DNA of 64,000 bases. Origin: Malaciobacter mytili LMG 24559. Its GTDB lineage: Bacteria; Campylobacterota; Campylobacteria; Campylobacterales; Arcobacteraceae. The notes beneath the pieces were generated by a model. That model saw only the letters and a list, made by a program, of their open reading frames with translations, was not told the origin of the DNA and searched no databases. The stretch's first letter is position 1; each line of letters starts with the position of its first letter. Positions 46,809 to 55,105 of the stretch are shown piece after piece. Where the stretch lies: NCBI RefSeq assembly GCF_003346775.1, contig NZ_CP031219.1:1-64000 (forward strand), written 5' to 3'. Made by a program: the position numbers and the translations under genes.

Positions 46809-46821
46809 ATGAAGTGAAATA

Positions 46822-47358
46822 CTATTTTATTATATTTTTTTCAATTAAATAGTTTGTTAATTTTGACATTGCTTCTTTATGATTTTTTAAAAAATCTTCA
46901 TGGGCATTTTCATTTGTATAGTTTGTTACTATAAAAATTCCACCAACTGGAATTTGAAACTCACGAGCTACTTGAAGTACAGAAAAATATTCCATATTTT
47001 CTATACCTATTCCATAGGCATTAAATTTTTTGCTTAAAGCAAAATTTGTAGAAATATAGTTTGAACTATTTACTATAGTATCATTTCTTACAAATTTATT
47101 TTCAGATTCTAAGACATTATCAAGAGGAGTATAAGAGTTGTTGTTTAAAAAAGACAATTCTATATTTGAAGCTCTTTTTGATTCTATAATATCAAAAATA
47201 TTATGCTCTCCATATGAACCAGCACTTCCAACAAAAAGTAAAAAGTCAGGTTTATTGAAAAGACACAATCTTGTTAGATTAATTGCCATTTCTATTAAAC
47301 CTACTCCCATAGGTTGTGCAAAATTAAAGACTTCATTTTTTCCTGCGCAGATTATCAT
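46822..47358 (-). CDS. Short nucleoside phosphorylase/nucleosidase-like protein
   Basis: The 178-residue protein resembles the PNP/MTA-SAH nucleosidase fold. Support comes from the N-terminal CAGKNEVFNFAQPMGVGLIEMA and LLFVGSAGSYG, the ribose-binding IGIENMEYFSVLQVAREFQIPV and a late TNYTNENAHEDFLKNH. It is shorter than the usual 230 residues, lacking N-terminal strands, so activity is uncertain; relatives include futalosine and methylthioadenosine hydrolases. Its start overlaps the end of the SIMPL gene by 4 bases, placing it in an operon after hisF. Confidence 0.8.
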   Translation of the reverse strand: MIICAGKNEVFNFAQPMGVGLIEMAINLTRLCLFNKPDFLLFVGSAGSYGEHNIFDIIESKRASNIELSFLNNNSYTPLDNVLESENKFVRNDTIVNSSNYISTNFALSKKFNAYGIGIENMEYFSVLQVAREFQIPVGGIFIVTNYTNENAHEDFLKNHKEAMSKLTNYLIEKNIIK

Positions 47359-48044
47359 TTACACTCCAATATATAATTAGCCGTAAGCTTTAAAGTTCTA
47401 TCTTCTTGTTCTGGTAAAGGAAATGAATCATTTGCTGATTCTTTTGCAGCAGAAATCATTACTTCTCTTGAATTTCTATAAATTGGAGAGTGTATAGAAT
47501 TGATATGAATATTTTTTATAGAACAACTTTTCTTTAAATCTTGAGATAAAATTTTTGTATAGTTTTCTATCCAAGCAATAGCTTCAAATCTCATAATATC
47601 TAAAGCAACAGTTGCACTACTTTCTTTAACTTCCCACATAAGATTAGAAATTACAATAGAGGTATCTCTATGTTCTTTTAAATTAATAAGGCCATTTAAA
47701 AATTTATTTATATTTTTTGGTTCAGGAGAACTAATAGTATAGTTTACTTCACCTAAATATCCATCAACTTTTGGAGTATTACTTATATATTTATAAGTAG
47801 GTTTAATATGAAATATACCTAGATTCTTATTTATATATTTTGCATTTTTTATATATTCATTAAATTTTTCTAGTTTTGTAGAAATTAATGATTCATTATC
47901 TGATTCAATTCTAATTTTTATATTAGAGCTTAAAATATCAGGTTGAAGTTTTTTATCAAATGTTTTATTAAAATTTATTTCATATGAAAATAAAGATAAA
48001 GGTAAAACAGTTAATAGTAAACTTTTTTTAAATAAATTCTTCAT
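47355..48044 (-). CDS. SIMPL-domain (DUF541-like) secreted protein
   Basis: The 229-residue protein has a signal peptide (about 1-20, KKSLLLTVLPLSLFSYE). The body looks like a SIMPL/DUF541 domain: a KIRIESDNESLISTKLEKF strand-helix, YISNTPKVDGYLGEVNYTIS, then ALDIMRFEAIAWIENYTKIL. Function in this family is poorly known, mostly periplasmic or outer-membrane linked. It lies 2 bases after hisF and overlaps the nucleosidase gene. The family call is from pattern, not a search. Confidence 0.7.
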   Translation of the reverse strand: MKNLFKKSLLLTVLPLSLFSYEINFNKTFDKKLQPDILSSNIKIRIESDNESLISTKLEKFNEYIKNAKYINKNLGIFHIKPTYKYISNTPKVDGYLGEVNYTISSPEPKNINKFLNGLINLKEHRDTSIVISNLMWEVKESSATVALDIMRFEAIAWIENYTKILSQDLKKSCSIKNIHINSIHSPIYRNSREVMISAAKESANDSFPLPEQEDRTLKLTANYILECK

Positions 48045-48046
48045 AA

Positions 48047-48808
48047 TTAAATCCTTACTGGAATATTATTCTCTCTTAAATAGTGTTTTAATTCCATAAT
48101 ATCAATCTCTTTAAAGTGAAAGATTGATGCAGCTAAAGCTGCACTTGCGCCATGTAAAAAGGCATCTTTTATATGTTCCATAGTACCAGCACCACCACTT
48201 GCTATTACAGGAATATCAACAACAGAAGAGATTTGTTCTGTTATATTTAGTTCAAATCCAGTTTTTGCTCCATCTGTATCCATAGAAGTTAAAAGAATCT
48301 CTCCAGCCCCTCTATTATAGACCTCTTTAGCCCAAGTAATGGCATCAAGTCCTGTATCTTCTCTTCCGCCTTTTACAAAAACATGGTATGAACCATCGGC
48401 TACTTTTTTTACATCAATAGCAACAACTATACATTGACTTCCAAATCTTTTTGCACCTTCATCAATAAAATTTGGATTTACAACAGCTGATGAATTAATA
48501 GAAACTTTATCACAACCTACATTTAATAGTTTGTAAATATCTTCTAATTTTCTTATTCCTCCACCTACAGTTAAGGGAATAAAAACCTCTTTTGCTACAT
48601 CTTTTACTATATCTACAATTGTATCTCTATTTTCATGACTTGCAGTAATATCTAAAAATGTAATTTCATCTGCACCTTCATTATTGTATCTTTTTGCTAC
48701 TTCTACAGGATCCCCTGCATCTCTTAATCCGACAAAATTAACACCTTTTACTACTCTTCCATCTTTTACATCTAAACAAGGTATTATTCTTTTTGCAAAA
48801 TTACTCAA
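48047..48808 (-). CDS. hisF: Imidazole glycerol phosphate synthase subunit HisF
   Basis: Cyclase subunit of the HisF-HisH enzyme in histidine synthesis, a TIM barrel. The 253-residue protein starts [21 protein letters not shown] with the catalytic Asp; a second one lies in [15 protein letters not shown]. Phosphate-binding [10 protein letters not shown] and [11 protein letters not shown] complete the signature. hisH is not adjacent. It is divergent from rsmA and followed by the SIMPL gene. Confidence 0.97.
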   Translation of the reverse strand: MSNFAKRIIPCLDVKDGRVVKGVNFVGLRDAGDPVEVAKRYNNEGADEITFLDITASHENRDTIVDIVKDVAKEVFIPLTVGGGIRKLEDIYKLLNVGCDKVSINSSAVVNPNFIDEGAKRFGSQCIVVAIDVKKVADGSYHVFVKGGREDTGLDAITWAKEVYNRGAGEILLTSMDTDGAKTGFELNITEQISSVVDIPVIASGGAGTMEHIKDAFLHGASAALAASIFHFKEIDIMELKHYLRENNIPVRI

Positions 48809-48878
48809 ACTTTTTCCTTCTTTTTAATCTAAAAAATCTTATCTAAATGTAAGTTAAAATCAGATATACTCTTTGCTT

Positions 48879-49697
48879 ATGGAAAATATTAAAGCTAAAA
48901 AAAAATACGGACAAAATTTTTTAATTGATACAACTGTTCTAAATGGAATCATCCAAGCGATGCCCAACAACAATAATTATATTGTGGAAATTGGACCTGG
49001 CTTAGGTGATTTGACAGAGAAATTAGTCAAGTACAAAGATATGACTGCTTATGAAGTAGATACTGATTTAATTGGTATCTTAAGGTCTAAATTTCAAAAA
49101 GAGATAGAGTGTAACAGATTTAAATTAATACATACAGATGTATTAGAAGCTTGGGACAAGCAAAATACGTTACATACGGGTAAATATGACATGATTGCAA
49201 ACTTACCCTACTATATCGCAACAAACATTATATTAAGAGCATTAGAGGATGCTAATTGTGAGCATATAATTGTTATGATACAAAAAGAAGTGGCACTTAA
49301 ATTTACTGCAAAAGTAAATGATAAAGAGTTTTCTTCTTTAGCTATTATTGCACAATTATTAACAACCGATTCAAAGATATTATTTGATGTTCAACCTGAG
49401 TCATTTAATCCTGCTCCAAAGGTTGTTTCCTCTATTCTTTATCTAAAAAAAGATTTGAATAAGTCTGTATGTAATGATTTTAAAAAGTTTTTAAAAGTTT
49501 GTTTTTCACAACCTAGAAAAAAACTATCTAAAAATCTTGCTGCACAGATAGATAAAGAGTTGCTATCACAAATCTTTAAAGACCTTAATATAAATGATAA
49601 CATTAGACCTCATGAAGTTAGCGCATCTTTGTATAGCCAAATGTATACAAAGGTAAAAAATGGAAGAAACGAAAGTACAGACGATACAAGAGGATAA
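48879..49697 (+). CDS. rsmA: 16S rRNA dimethyladenosine methyltransferase RsmA
   Basis: Dimethylates two adjacent adenines of 16S rRNA helix 45 (KsgA). The 272-residue protein has KKKYGQNFLID, the SAM motif VEIGPGLGDLTEKL and catalytic NLPYYIATNII. The start is set at ATG 48879, as the in-frame TTG 48873 has no better RBS; both are weak. Its last 38 bases overlap the rnj start, so the final residues are read twice in different frames. Confidence 0.95.
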   Translation: MENIKAKKKYGQNFLIDTTVLNGIIQAMPNNNNYIVEIGPGLGDLTEKLVKYKDMTAYEVDTDLIGILRSKFQKEIECNRFKLIHTDVLEAWDKQNTLHTGKYDMIANLPYYIATNIILRALEDANCEHIIVMIQKEVALKFTAKVNDKEFSSLAIIAQLLTTDSKILFDVQPESFNPAPKVVSSILYLKKDLNKSVCNDFKKFLKVCFSQPRKKLSKNLAAQIDKELLSQIFKDLNINDNIRPHEVSASLYSQMYTKVKNGRNESTDDTRG

Positions 49698-51633
49698 TGT
49701 AGAACAAAAGAAAAGTGCCAATAACAGGCAACCAAGAAGAAGTAGAAAACCTAAAAACAATAATACTTCAACTGCTCCCATAGCTACAAATGATAGTGAA
49801 GGGAATATAGATGAAAAAAAATCTATTCAAAGAAAAAGAAAACCAAAACCTAAAACGCAACCACAGCAAACAAAAGGTGAAGGTTGGATTAATGATTTAA
49901 AAAAAGCTCATCAAATAAATGAAAGAATTCATAAAGATAGATTAAATCCCCACTATAAATTAAATCTAAATACAAATGCAAAAGTTAGGATAACGCCACT
50001 TGGTGGTTTAGGTGAAATTGGTGGAAATATGATGGTTATGGAGACAGAAACATGTGCTTTAATCATTGATGTTGGTATGAGTTTCCCTGATGAAGATATG
50101 CATGGTGTAGATATTCTAATCCCTGATTTTACTTATATTAGAGAGATTAAAGATAAAATTGCAGGTATTATTATCACTCATGGACATGAAGACCATATTG
50201 GAGCTATGCCATATTTATTTAAAGAGATGCAATTCCCTGTTTATGGAACATCTTTACCTTTAGAAATGATTGGTTCAAAATTTGATGAACATAAAATGAG
50301 AGAGCATAGAAAATACTTTAGAGCTATTCAAAAAAGAGTTCCAATTAAAATTGGTGAATTTGAAGTTGAATGGATGCATATTACTCACTCAATTATTGAT
50401 TCATCAGCAATTGCAGTAAAAACTGAAGCAGGGACAATTATTCATACAGGAGATTTTAAAATTGATCATACTCCAATTGATGGTTATCCAACAGATTTAC
50501 ATAGATTAGCACATTATGGAGAAGAAGGGGTATTACTTCTTACTAGTGATTCAACAAATTCACACTCTCCTGGATTTACAAAATCAGAAAAAACAGTAGG
50601 CCCTACTTTTGATAAAATTTTTGCAAATGCAAAAGGAAGAGTTATTATGTCTACATTCTCTTCAAATATCCATAGGGTTGCACAAGCAATTGAAAGAGGA
50701 TTAAAATATAATAGAAAAATATGTATTATTGGTAGATCTATGGAGAAAAACTTAGAGATTGCTATGAGTTTAGGATATATTAAATTCCCTAGAGACCAAT
50801 TTATTGATGCCCATGAAATTAATAAATATAATGATGGTGAAGTTTTAATTGTAACAACAGGAAGCCAAGGTGAATCTATGAGTGCACTTTATAGAATGGC
50901 TATTCATGAACATAGACATATTAAGATTAAACCAGAAGATCAAATTATTCTTTCAGCAAAAGCAATTCCAGGAAATGAAGGAAGTGTTTCTGGTATTATA
51001 AATCATTTATTAAAAGCTGGTGCAAAGGTTGCATACCAAGATTTTAGTGATATTCACGTATCAGGACATGCTGCACAAGAAGAGCAAAAACTAATGCTAA
51101 GATTAGTTAAGCCGAAATTCTTTATGCCAGTGCATGGAGAATATAACCATGCTATAAAACATGGACAAACTGGAATTGAGTGTGGAATTTTAGAAAGAAA
51201 TTTATATATAATGAGTGATGGAGAGCAAATAGAAGTTTCTCCAAAATATCTTAAAAAAGTAAAAACAGTTAAAACTGGAAAAGTATATATAGATAATCAA
51301 CTTAATCATAAAATTTCTGATGATATTGTTCTTGATAGACAAACAATGGCTAAAGAAGGAGTTATTGTTATTGTTGCTCAAGTAAATGAAAATGATAGAA
51401 CACTTGCTCAAAAACCAAGAGTTACTTCATTTGGACTTGTTCCTAATAAACAAGATAGAGTATTTAGTAAAGAGATTGAAGAACTATTGGCAACTGCACT
51501 TAAAAATGCAAGACCTGGTATCTTTAAAAACAACAAAATTTTAGAAGATGAAATTAGAAAAGTTGTTAGAAAACATTGCATTAGAAAATATAAAAAATAT
51601 CCAATGATTGTACCAACTTTATTTGTTCAATAA
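49660..51633 (+). CDS. rnj: Ribonuclease J
   Basis: Metallo-beta-lactamase/beta-CASP RNase with endo- and 5' exonuclease activity, the main mRNA decay enzyme in this phylum. The 657-residue protein has about 105 N-terminal residues of basic, Gln/Asn-rich sequence before the catalytic part starts at RITPLGGLGEIGGN. Zinc motif THGHEDHIG, IHTGDFKIDH and C-terminal SGHAAQEEQ follow. A similar basic extension is known in Helicobacter RNase J. It is co-transcribed with rsmA. Confidence 0.95.
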   Translation: MEETKVQTIQEDNVEQKKSANNRQPRRSRKPKNNNTSTAPIATNDSEGNIDEKKSIQRKRKPKPKTQPQQTKGEGWINDLKKAHQINERIHKDRLNPHYKLNLNTNAKVRITPLGGLGEIGGNMMVMETETCALIIDVGMSFPDEDMHGVDILIPDFTYIREIKDKIAGIIITHGHEDHIGAMPYLFKEMQFPVYGTSLPLEMIGSKFDEHKMREHRKYFRAIQKRVPIKIGEFEVEWMHITHSIIDSSAIAVKTEAGTIIHTGDFKIDHTPIDGYPTDLHRLAHYGEEGVLLLTSDSTNSHSPGFTKSEKTVGPTFDKIFANAKGRVIMSTFSSNIHRVAQAIERGLKYNRKICIIGRSMEKNLEIAMSLGYIKFPRDQFIDAHEINKYNDGEVLIVTTGSQGESMSALYRMAIHEHRHIKIKPEDQIILSAKAIPGNEGSVSGIINHLLKAGAKVAYQDFSDIHVSGHAAQEEQKLMLRLVKPKFFMPVHGEYNHAIKHGQTGIECGILERNLYIMSDGEQIEVSPKYLKKVKTVKTGKVYIDNQLNHKISDDIVLDRQTMAKEGVIVIVAQVNENDRTLAQKPRVTSFGLVPNKQDRVFSKEIEELLATALKNARPGIFKNNKILEDEIRKVVRKHCIRKYKKYPMIVPTLFVQ

Positions 51634-51642
51634 GGAAATAAA

Positions 51643-52605
51643 ATGGATTTTAAAGCAGTTGCACAAGAGGTTTTAATAACTGAAGCAAAAGAGTTAGAGT
51701 TAGCTGCAAAAAATTTAGATGTTGATTTTGAAAAAATTGTTGAATTAATTGTTAATTCAAAGGGTAAACTTATTGTAACAGGAGTTGGAAAATCTGGACT
51801 TGTTGGAGCAAAAATAGCTGCAACATTAGCTAGTACAGGTACAAGCTCTTTTTTCTTGCATCCCACTGAGGCAATGCATGGAGATTTAGGTATGATAGGA
51901 AAAGAGGATATTGTACTTGGTATTTCTTATAGTGGAGAGAGTGAAGAATTAATACAAATTCTTCCTCATCTAAAAAGATTTGATATTCCTTTAATTGCTA
52001 TGGCAAAATCAAAAACTTCTACGTTAGCAAAATATTCAGATTTTTTTATGGATATTAATGTATCAAAAGAGGCATGTCCTTTGGATACTGCCCCAACCTC
52101 TTCTACAACTTTAACTATGGCTATGGGTGATGCTTTAGCTGTATGTTTAATGAAAAAAAGAGAGTTTAAAAAAGAGGATTTTGCCTCTTTTCATCCAGGT
52201 GGAAGCTTAGGGAAAAAACTTTTTATTAAAGTGGATGATTTACTAAGAAAAGAGAATCTTCCTGTGGTTTCACGTGAAACAAAATTAAAAGATGCTATTG
52301 TAATTATGAGTCAAGGAAGACTAGGAAGTGTTATAATAATAGATGAAAATGAGAAAGTAATAGCACTTTTAAGTGATGGGGATTTAAGAAGAGCATTAAT
52401 GCAAGATAATTTTACATTAGATTGTAATATTCTTGAAGTTGCTACTTTAAATCCAAAAGTTTTAAATGATAAAAATATATTAGCAAGTGATGCTTTACAA
52501 ATTATCGAAGATTTTAAGATACAACTTTTAATAGTAGTTGATAACAATGAAAAACTAGTTGGGGTATTACATATTCATGATTTAATAGAAGCAGGAATAA
52601 AATAA
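51643..52605 (+). CDS. Arabinose-5-phosphate isomerase, KpsF/GutQ type
   Basis: Makes arabinose 5-phosphate for Kdo in LPS or capsule. The 320-residue protein has an N-terminal SIS sugar-isomerase domain (about 30-190) with TGVGKSGLVGAKIAATLASTG, ISYSGESEEL and PTSSTTLTMAMGDALAV. Two CBS domains follow (about 205-320). The linker around residue 210, VSRETK, is encoded by a parS-type palindrome. It sits 9 bases after rnj. Confidence 0.93.
   Translation: MDFKAVAQEVLITEAKELELAAKNLDVDFEKIVELIVNSKGKLIVTGVGKSGLVGAKIAATLASTGTSSFFLHPTEAMHGDLGMIGKEDIVLGISYSGESEELIQILPHLKRFDIPLIAMAKSKTSTLAKYSDFFMDINVSKEACPLDTAPTSSTTLTMAMGDALAVCLMKKREFKKEDFASFHPGGSLGKKLFIKVDDLLRKENLPVVSRETKLKDAIVIMSQGRLGSVIIIDENEKVIALLSDGDLRRALMQDNFTLDCNILEVATLNPKVLNDKNILASDALQIIEDFKIQLLIVVDNNEKLVGVLHIHDLIEAGIK
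52266..52281. promoter_or_regulatory. parS-type site 3, inside kpsF
   Basis: GGTTTCACGTGAAACA, 15 of 16 bases of the parS consensus with a perfect 14-bp palindrome core (52267-52280). It encodes the SIS-CBS linker of the isomerase. The CGT arginine codon it requires is rare in this AGA-rich genome. Confidence 0.8.
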
Positions 52606-52614
52606 GGAAAAATC

Positions 52615-53406
52615 ATGGGAAATGAAAAAAATCAAAATATAGAATTAACAAGATTAAATAAATTTATCTCTCATAATAGTAATTATTCAAGAAGAGAAGC
52701 TGACAAGATTATTGAAAGTGGAAGAGTTACTATAGATGGAAAAGTTGTTACAGATTTAGCTACTAAAGTATCTGAAAATAATTTAGTAAAAATAGATAAA
52801 AAAGTAATAAAAGCTGATAAAGATAGAATGTATACAGTAATTGTATATAATAAACCAAAAGGTGAATTAGTTACTAAAAGTGATCCTCAAGGAAGAAGAA
52901 CTATTTATGATTCATTAGATAAAAAATATAAGCATTTTTTACCTATTGGAAGATTAGATTATGCAAGTGAAGGTGTGATTTTATTATCAGATAGTGTAGA
53001 AGTAGTAAACTCTTTAATGCACTCAAGTTTAGAAAGAATTTATAAAATAAAAGTTGATGGAGAGATTACACATTTAGTAGAAGATGCTATGAGAGAAGGT
53101 ATTGAGCTTGAAGATGCAACAGCTGGTGCCCATGAAAAATCAAAGATAAAATCAATGACTTTTGCACCTTTTTTAGCCTATCAAATATTAACAAATAACC
53201 ATAATTTTTCAAAATTAAAAGTAGTAATTACAGAGGGTAAAAATAGAGAATTAAGAAGATTTTTCTCTCATTTTGGACTAAATGTTATGGATTTAAAAAG
53301 ATTAGATTTTGGTGGAGTATCTTTAAATAATTTACCAACAGGTAAAAGTAGATACTTATCAAAAGATGAATATAAAAGTTTAAGAAACTATCTAACACAA
53401 AAATGA
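52615..53406 (+). CDS. RluB/RsuA-family rRNA pseudouridine synthase
   Basis: The 263-residue protein has an N-terminal S4 RNA-binding domain (RLNKFISHNSNYSRREADKIIESGRVTIDG, written here in parts) and a catalytic domain with GRLDYASEGVILLSD, where Asp is the nucleophile, and KLKVVITEGKNRELRRFFSHFG. This is the RsuA/RluB/E/F group; the exact uridine is not decidable. Its stop overlaps the rarA start (ATGA). Confidence 0.93.
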   Translation: MGNEKNQNIELTRLNKFISHNSNYSRREADKIIESGRVTIDGKVVTDLATKVSENNLVKIDKKVIKADKDRMYTVIVYNKPKGELVTKSDPQGRRTIYDSLDKKYKHFLPIGRLDYASEGVILLSDSVEVVNSLMHSSLERIYKIKVDGEITHLVEDAMREGIELEDATAGAHEKSKIKSMTFAPFLAYQILTNNHNFSKLKVVITEGKNRELRRFFSHFGLNVMDLKRLDFGGVSLNNLPTGKSRYLSKDEYKSLRNYLTQK

Positions 53407-54590
53407 TTGATTTATCAAATCAACTAAGACCAACAACTTTAGAAAGTTTTGTTGGTCAATCTCATATTATAGGTAAAGATAAGGCTTTATATAAACTACT
53501 AGTTAAAAAAGAGATCCCTCACCTATTCTTTTATGGAAAGCCAGGAACTGGAAAAACTACTTTAGCAAAGATTATTGCAAAATATATCAATAGTGATTAC
53601 TACTATTTTAATGCCACTACTATAAAAGTTGAAGAGTTAAGAAAAGTTTTTGACAAATATAAAAACTCTTTAATTAAACCCATTGTTTTTATTGATGAAG
53701 TTCATAGATTATCAAAAAATCAGCAAGAAGTACTTCTTCCCATTATGGAAAATTATGATGCTATTATAATTGGAGCAAGTACAGAAAATCCATTTTTCAC
53801 ACTAACTTCTGCTATTAGGTCAAGGTCTTTTTTATATGAGTTTTTGCCACTTACAAAAGAAGAACTAAATATAATAATAAATAGTGCGATAAATAATAGT
53901 TCAATACAATTAGAACAAGAGGCAAGAGAGTATCTAATTGCTTCAAGTAGTGGTGATGCAAGGGCTATGCTAAATCTATTGAATTTTGCCTCTAAAATTG
54001 AAACTACAATAAGTTTTGAAACTTTAAAACAATTAAGAGTGAATATTATTGGAGATGGAGTAAGTTCTAGTGATACTCATTATGATTTAGCAAGTGCTAT
54101 GATTAAATCTTTAAGAGGTTCTGATATTGATGCAGCTTTATACTATTTAGGAAGACTTATCAATGGAGGAGAAAGTGTAGATTTTATTACACGAAGATTG
54201 GTGATTTTTGCAAGTGAAGATATTGGTAATGCAAATCCAAATGCATTAAACTTAGCAGTTAGTACAATGCTTGCTTGCAATAAAATTGGCTATCCAGAAA
54301 GTAGAATAATGCTAGGACAATGTGTTATTTATCTAGCCTCTTCCCCAAAATCAAATAGCTCATATCTTGCTATTAATAAAGCATTAGCTGATATAAAAAA
54401 TGGTAGAATTTTAGAGATACCAAAACATATAAATTCTTCACATTTAGGATACCTTTATCCTCACGATTTTGGAGGATGGATTAATCAAGAGTATTTAAAA
54501 GAGCCATTAAAGTATTATGAAACATCAAATATTGGTTTTGAGAAAACATTAAGTGAGTGGCTTTTAAAAATAAAAAATAAGGATAAATAG
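53403..54590 (+). CDS. rarA: Replication-associated recombination protein A
   Basis: AAA+ ATPase of the RarA/MgsA/WRNIP1 family that acts at stalled forks. The 395-residue protein has SLRP-like RPTTLESFVGQSHIIG, Walker A FYGKPGTGKTTLAK, Walker B VFIDEVHRLSKNQQ, sensor STENPFF and the C-terminal tetramerisation region with YPHDFGGWINQEYL. It overlaps genes on both sides, so it is expressed within the operon. Confidence 0.95.
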   Translation: MIDLSNQLRPTTLESFVGQSHIIGKDKALYKLLVKKEIPHLFFYGKPGTGKTTLAKIIAKYINSDYYYFNATTIKVEELRKVFDKYKNSLIKPIVFIDEVHRLSKNQQEVLLPIMENYDAIIIGASTENPFFTLTSAIRSRSFLYEFLPLTKEELNIIINSAINNSSIQLEQEAREYLIASSSGDARAMLNLLNFASKIETTISFETLKQLRVNIIGDGVSSSDTHYDLASAMIKSLRGSDIDAALYYLGRLINGGESVDFITRRLVIFASEDIGNANPNALNLAVSTMLACNKIGYPESRIMLGQCVIYLASSPKSNSSYLAINKALADIKNGRILEIPKHINSSHLGYLYPHDFGGWINQEYLKEPLKYYETSNIGFEKTLSEWLLKIKNKDK

Positions 54591-55105
54591 TGGAATATTA
54601 TACTTGGATATTAACTTTTCATGTAATGGCTTTTATGTCTTGGATGGCAATGTTATTTTATCTTCCTAGACTTTTTGTATATCATGTGGAACATAAAGAG
54701 AAAAAAGAGTTTGTAGAAGTGGTAAAAATTCAAGAATATAAAATCTATAAATATATAGGTGCGCCAGCAATGTGGGCTACTATTGCAAGTGGAGCCTTGA
54801 TGCTATTTTTAAATCCTGATATATTTAGAAGTGGTGTTTGGATGTATGCTAAATTAATTGTAATGATATTTTTAGTTGTTTATTCTTTTTCTTTAGAAAA
54901 ATATAGAAAAGAGTTAGAAAATGATAATTATACAAAAACAGGTAAATTTTTTAGAATGTACAATGAAATTCCCACAATGTTATCTATTTTAATTGTAGGA
55001 TATGTAATTACTAAAACATTTTCATTTTTATTTACAATAATTACAATTGCTTTATTTGCTTTTATAGGATATATGATAATGAAACCAAAAAAAGAAGTAA
55101 AATGA
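54590..55105 (+). CDS. hemJ: Protoporphyrinogen oxidase HemJ
   Basis: Membrane enzyme for the penultimate step of haem synthesis. The 171-residue protein has four hydrophobic segments, an N-terminal conserved His (H11) in WILTFHVMAFMSWMAMLFYLPRLFVYH and the MWATIASGALML and VWMYAKLIVM blocks with the conserved Lys. This fits HemJ, formerly annotated as a CopD-like family. The GTG start overlaps the rarA stop by one base, and the stop overlaps phoH. Confidence 0.9.
   Translation: MEYYTWILTFHVMAFMSWMAMLFYLPRLFVYHVEHKEKKEFVEVVKIQEYKIYKYIGAPAMWATIASGALMLFLNPDIFRSGVWMYAKLIVMIFLVVYSFSLEKYRKELENDNYTKTGKFFRMYNEIPTMLSILIVGYVITKTFSFLFTIITIALFAFIGYMIMKPKKEVK

Larger units (their letters stand above)
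46441..46821. other. AT-rich intergenic stretch between two parS-type sites
   Basis: This 381-bp spacer separates rlmN and a nucleosidase-like gene, both on the minus strand. It holds a perfect parS-type palindrome near each side (46560-46579 and 46793-46808) and a hairpin at 46745-46775. A direct repeat GAAGTATTTAAAA occurs at 46639-46651 and 46667-46679. I see no frame with a start and RBS in it and no RNA gene pattern. It may be a structural or segregation-linked non-coding region. Confidence 0.6.

Noticed and set aside
46441-46821. Possible CRISPR or iteron array between rlmN and the nucleosidase gene
   Set aside because: The only repeats are two parS sites and a short GAAGTATTTAAAA pair; there are no regularly spaced repeats with unique spacers.
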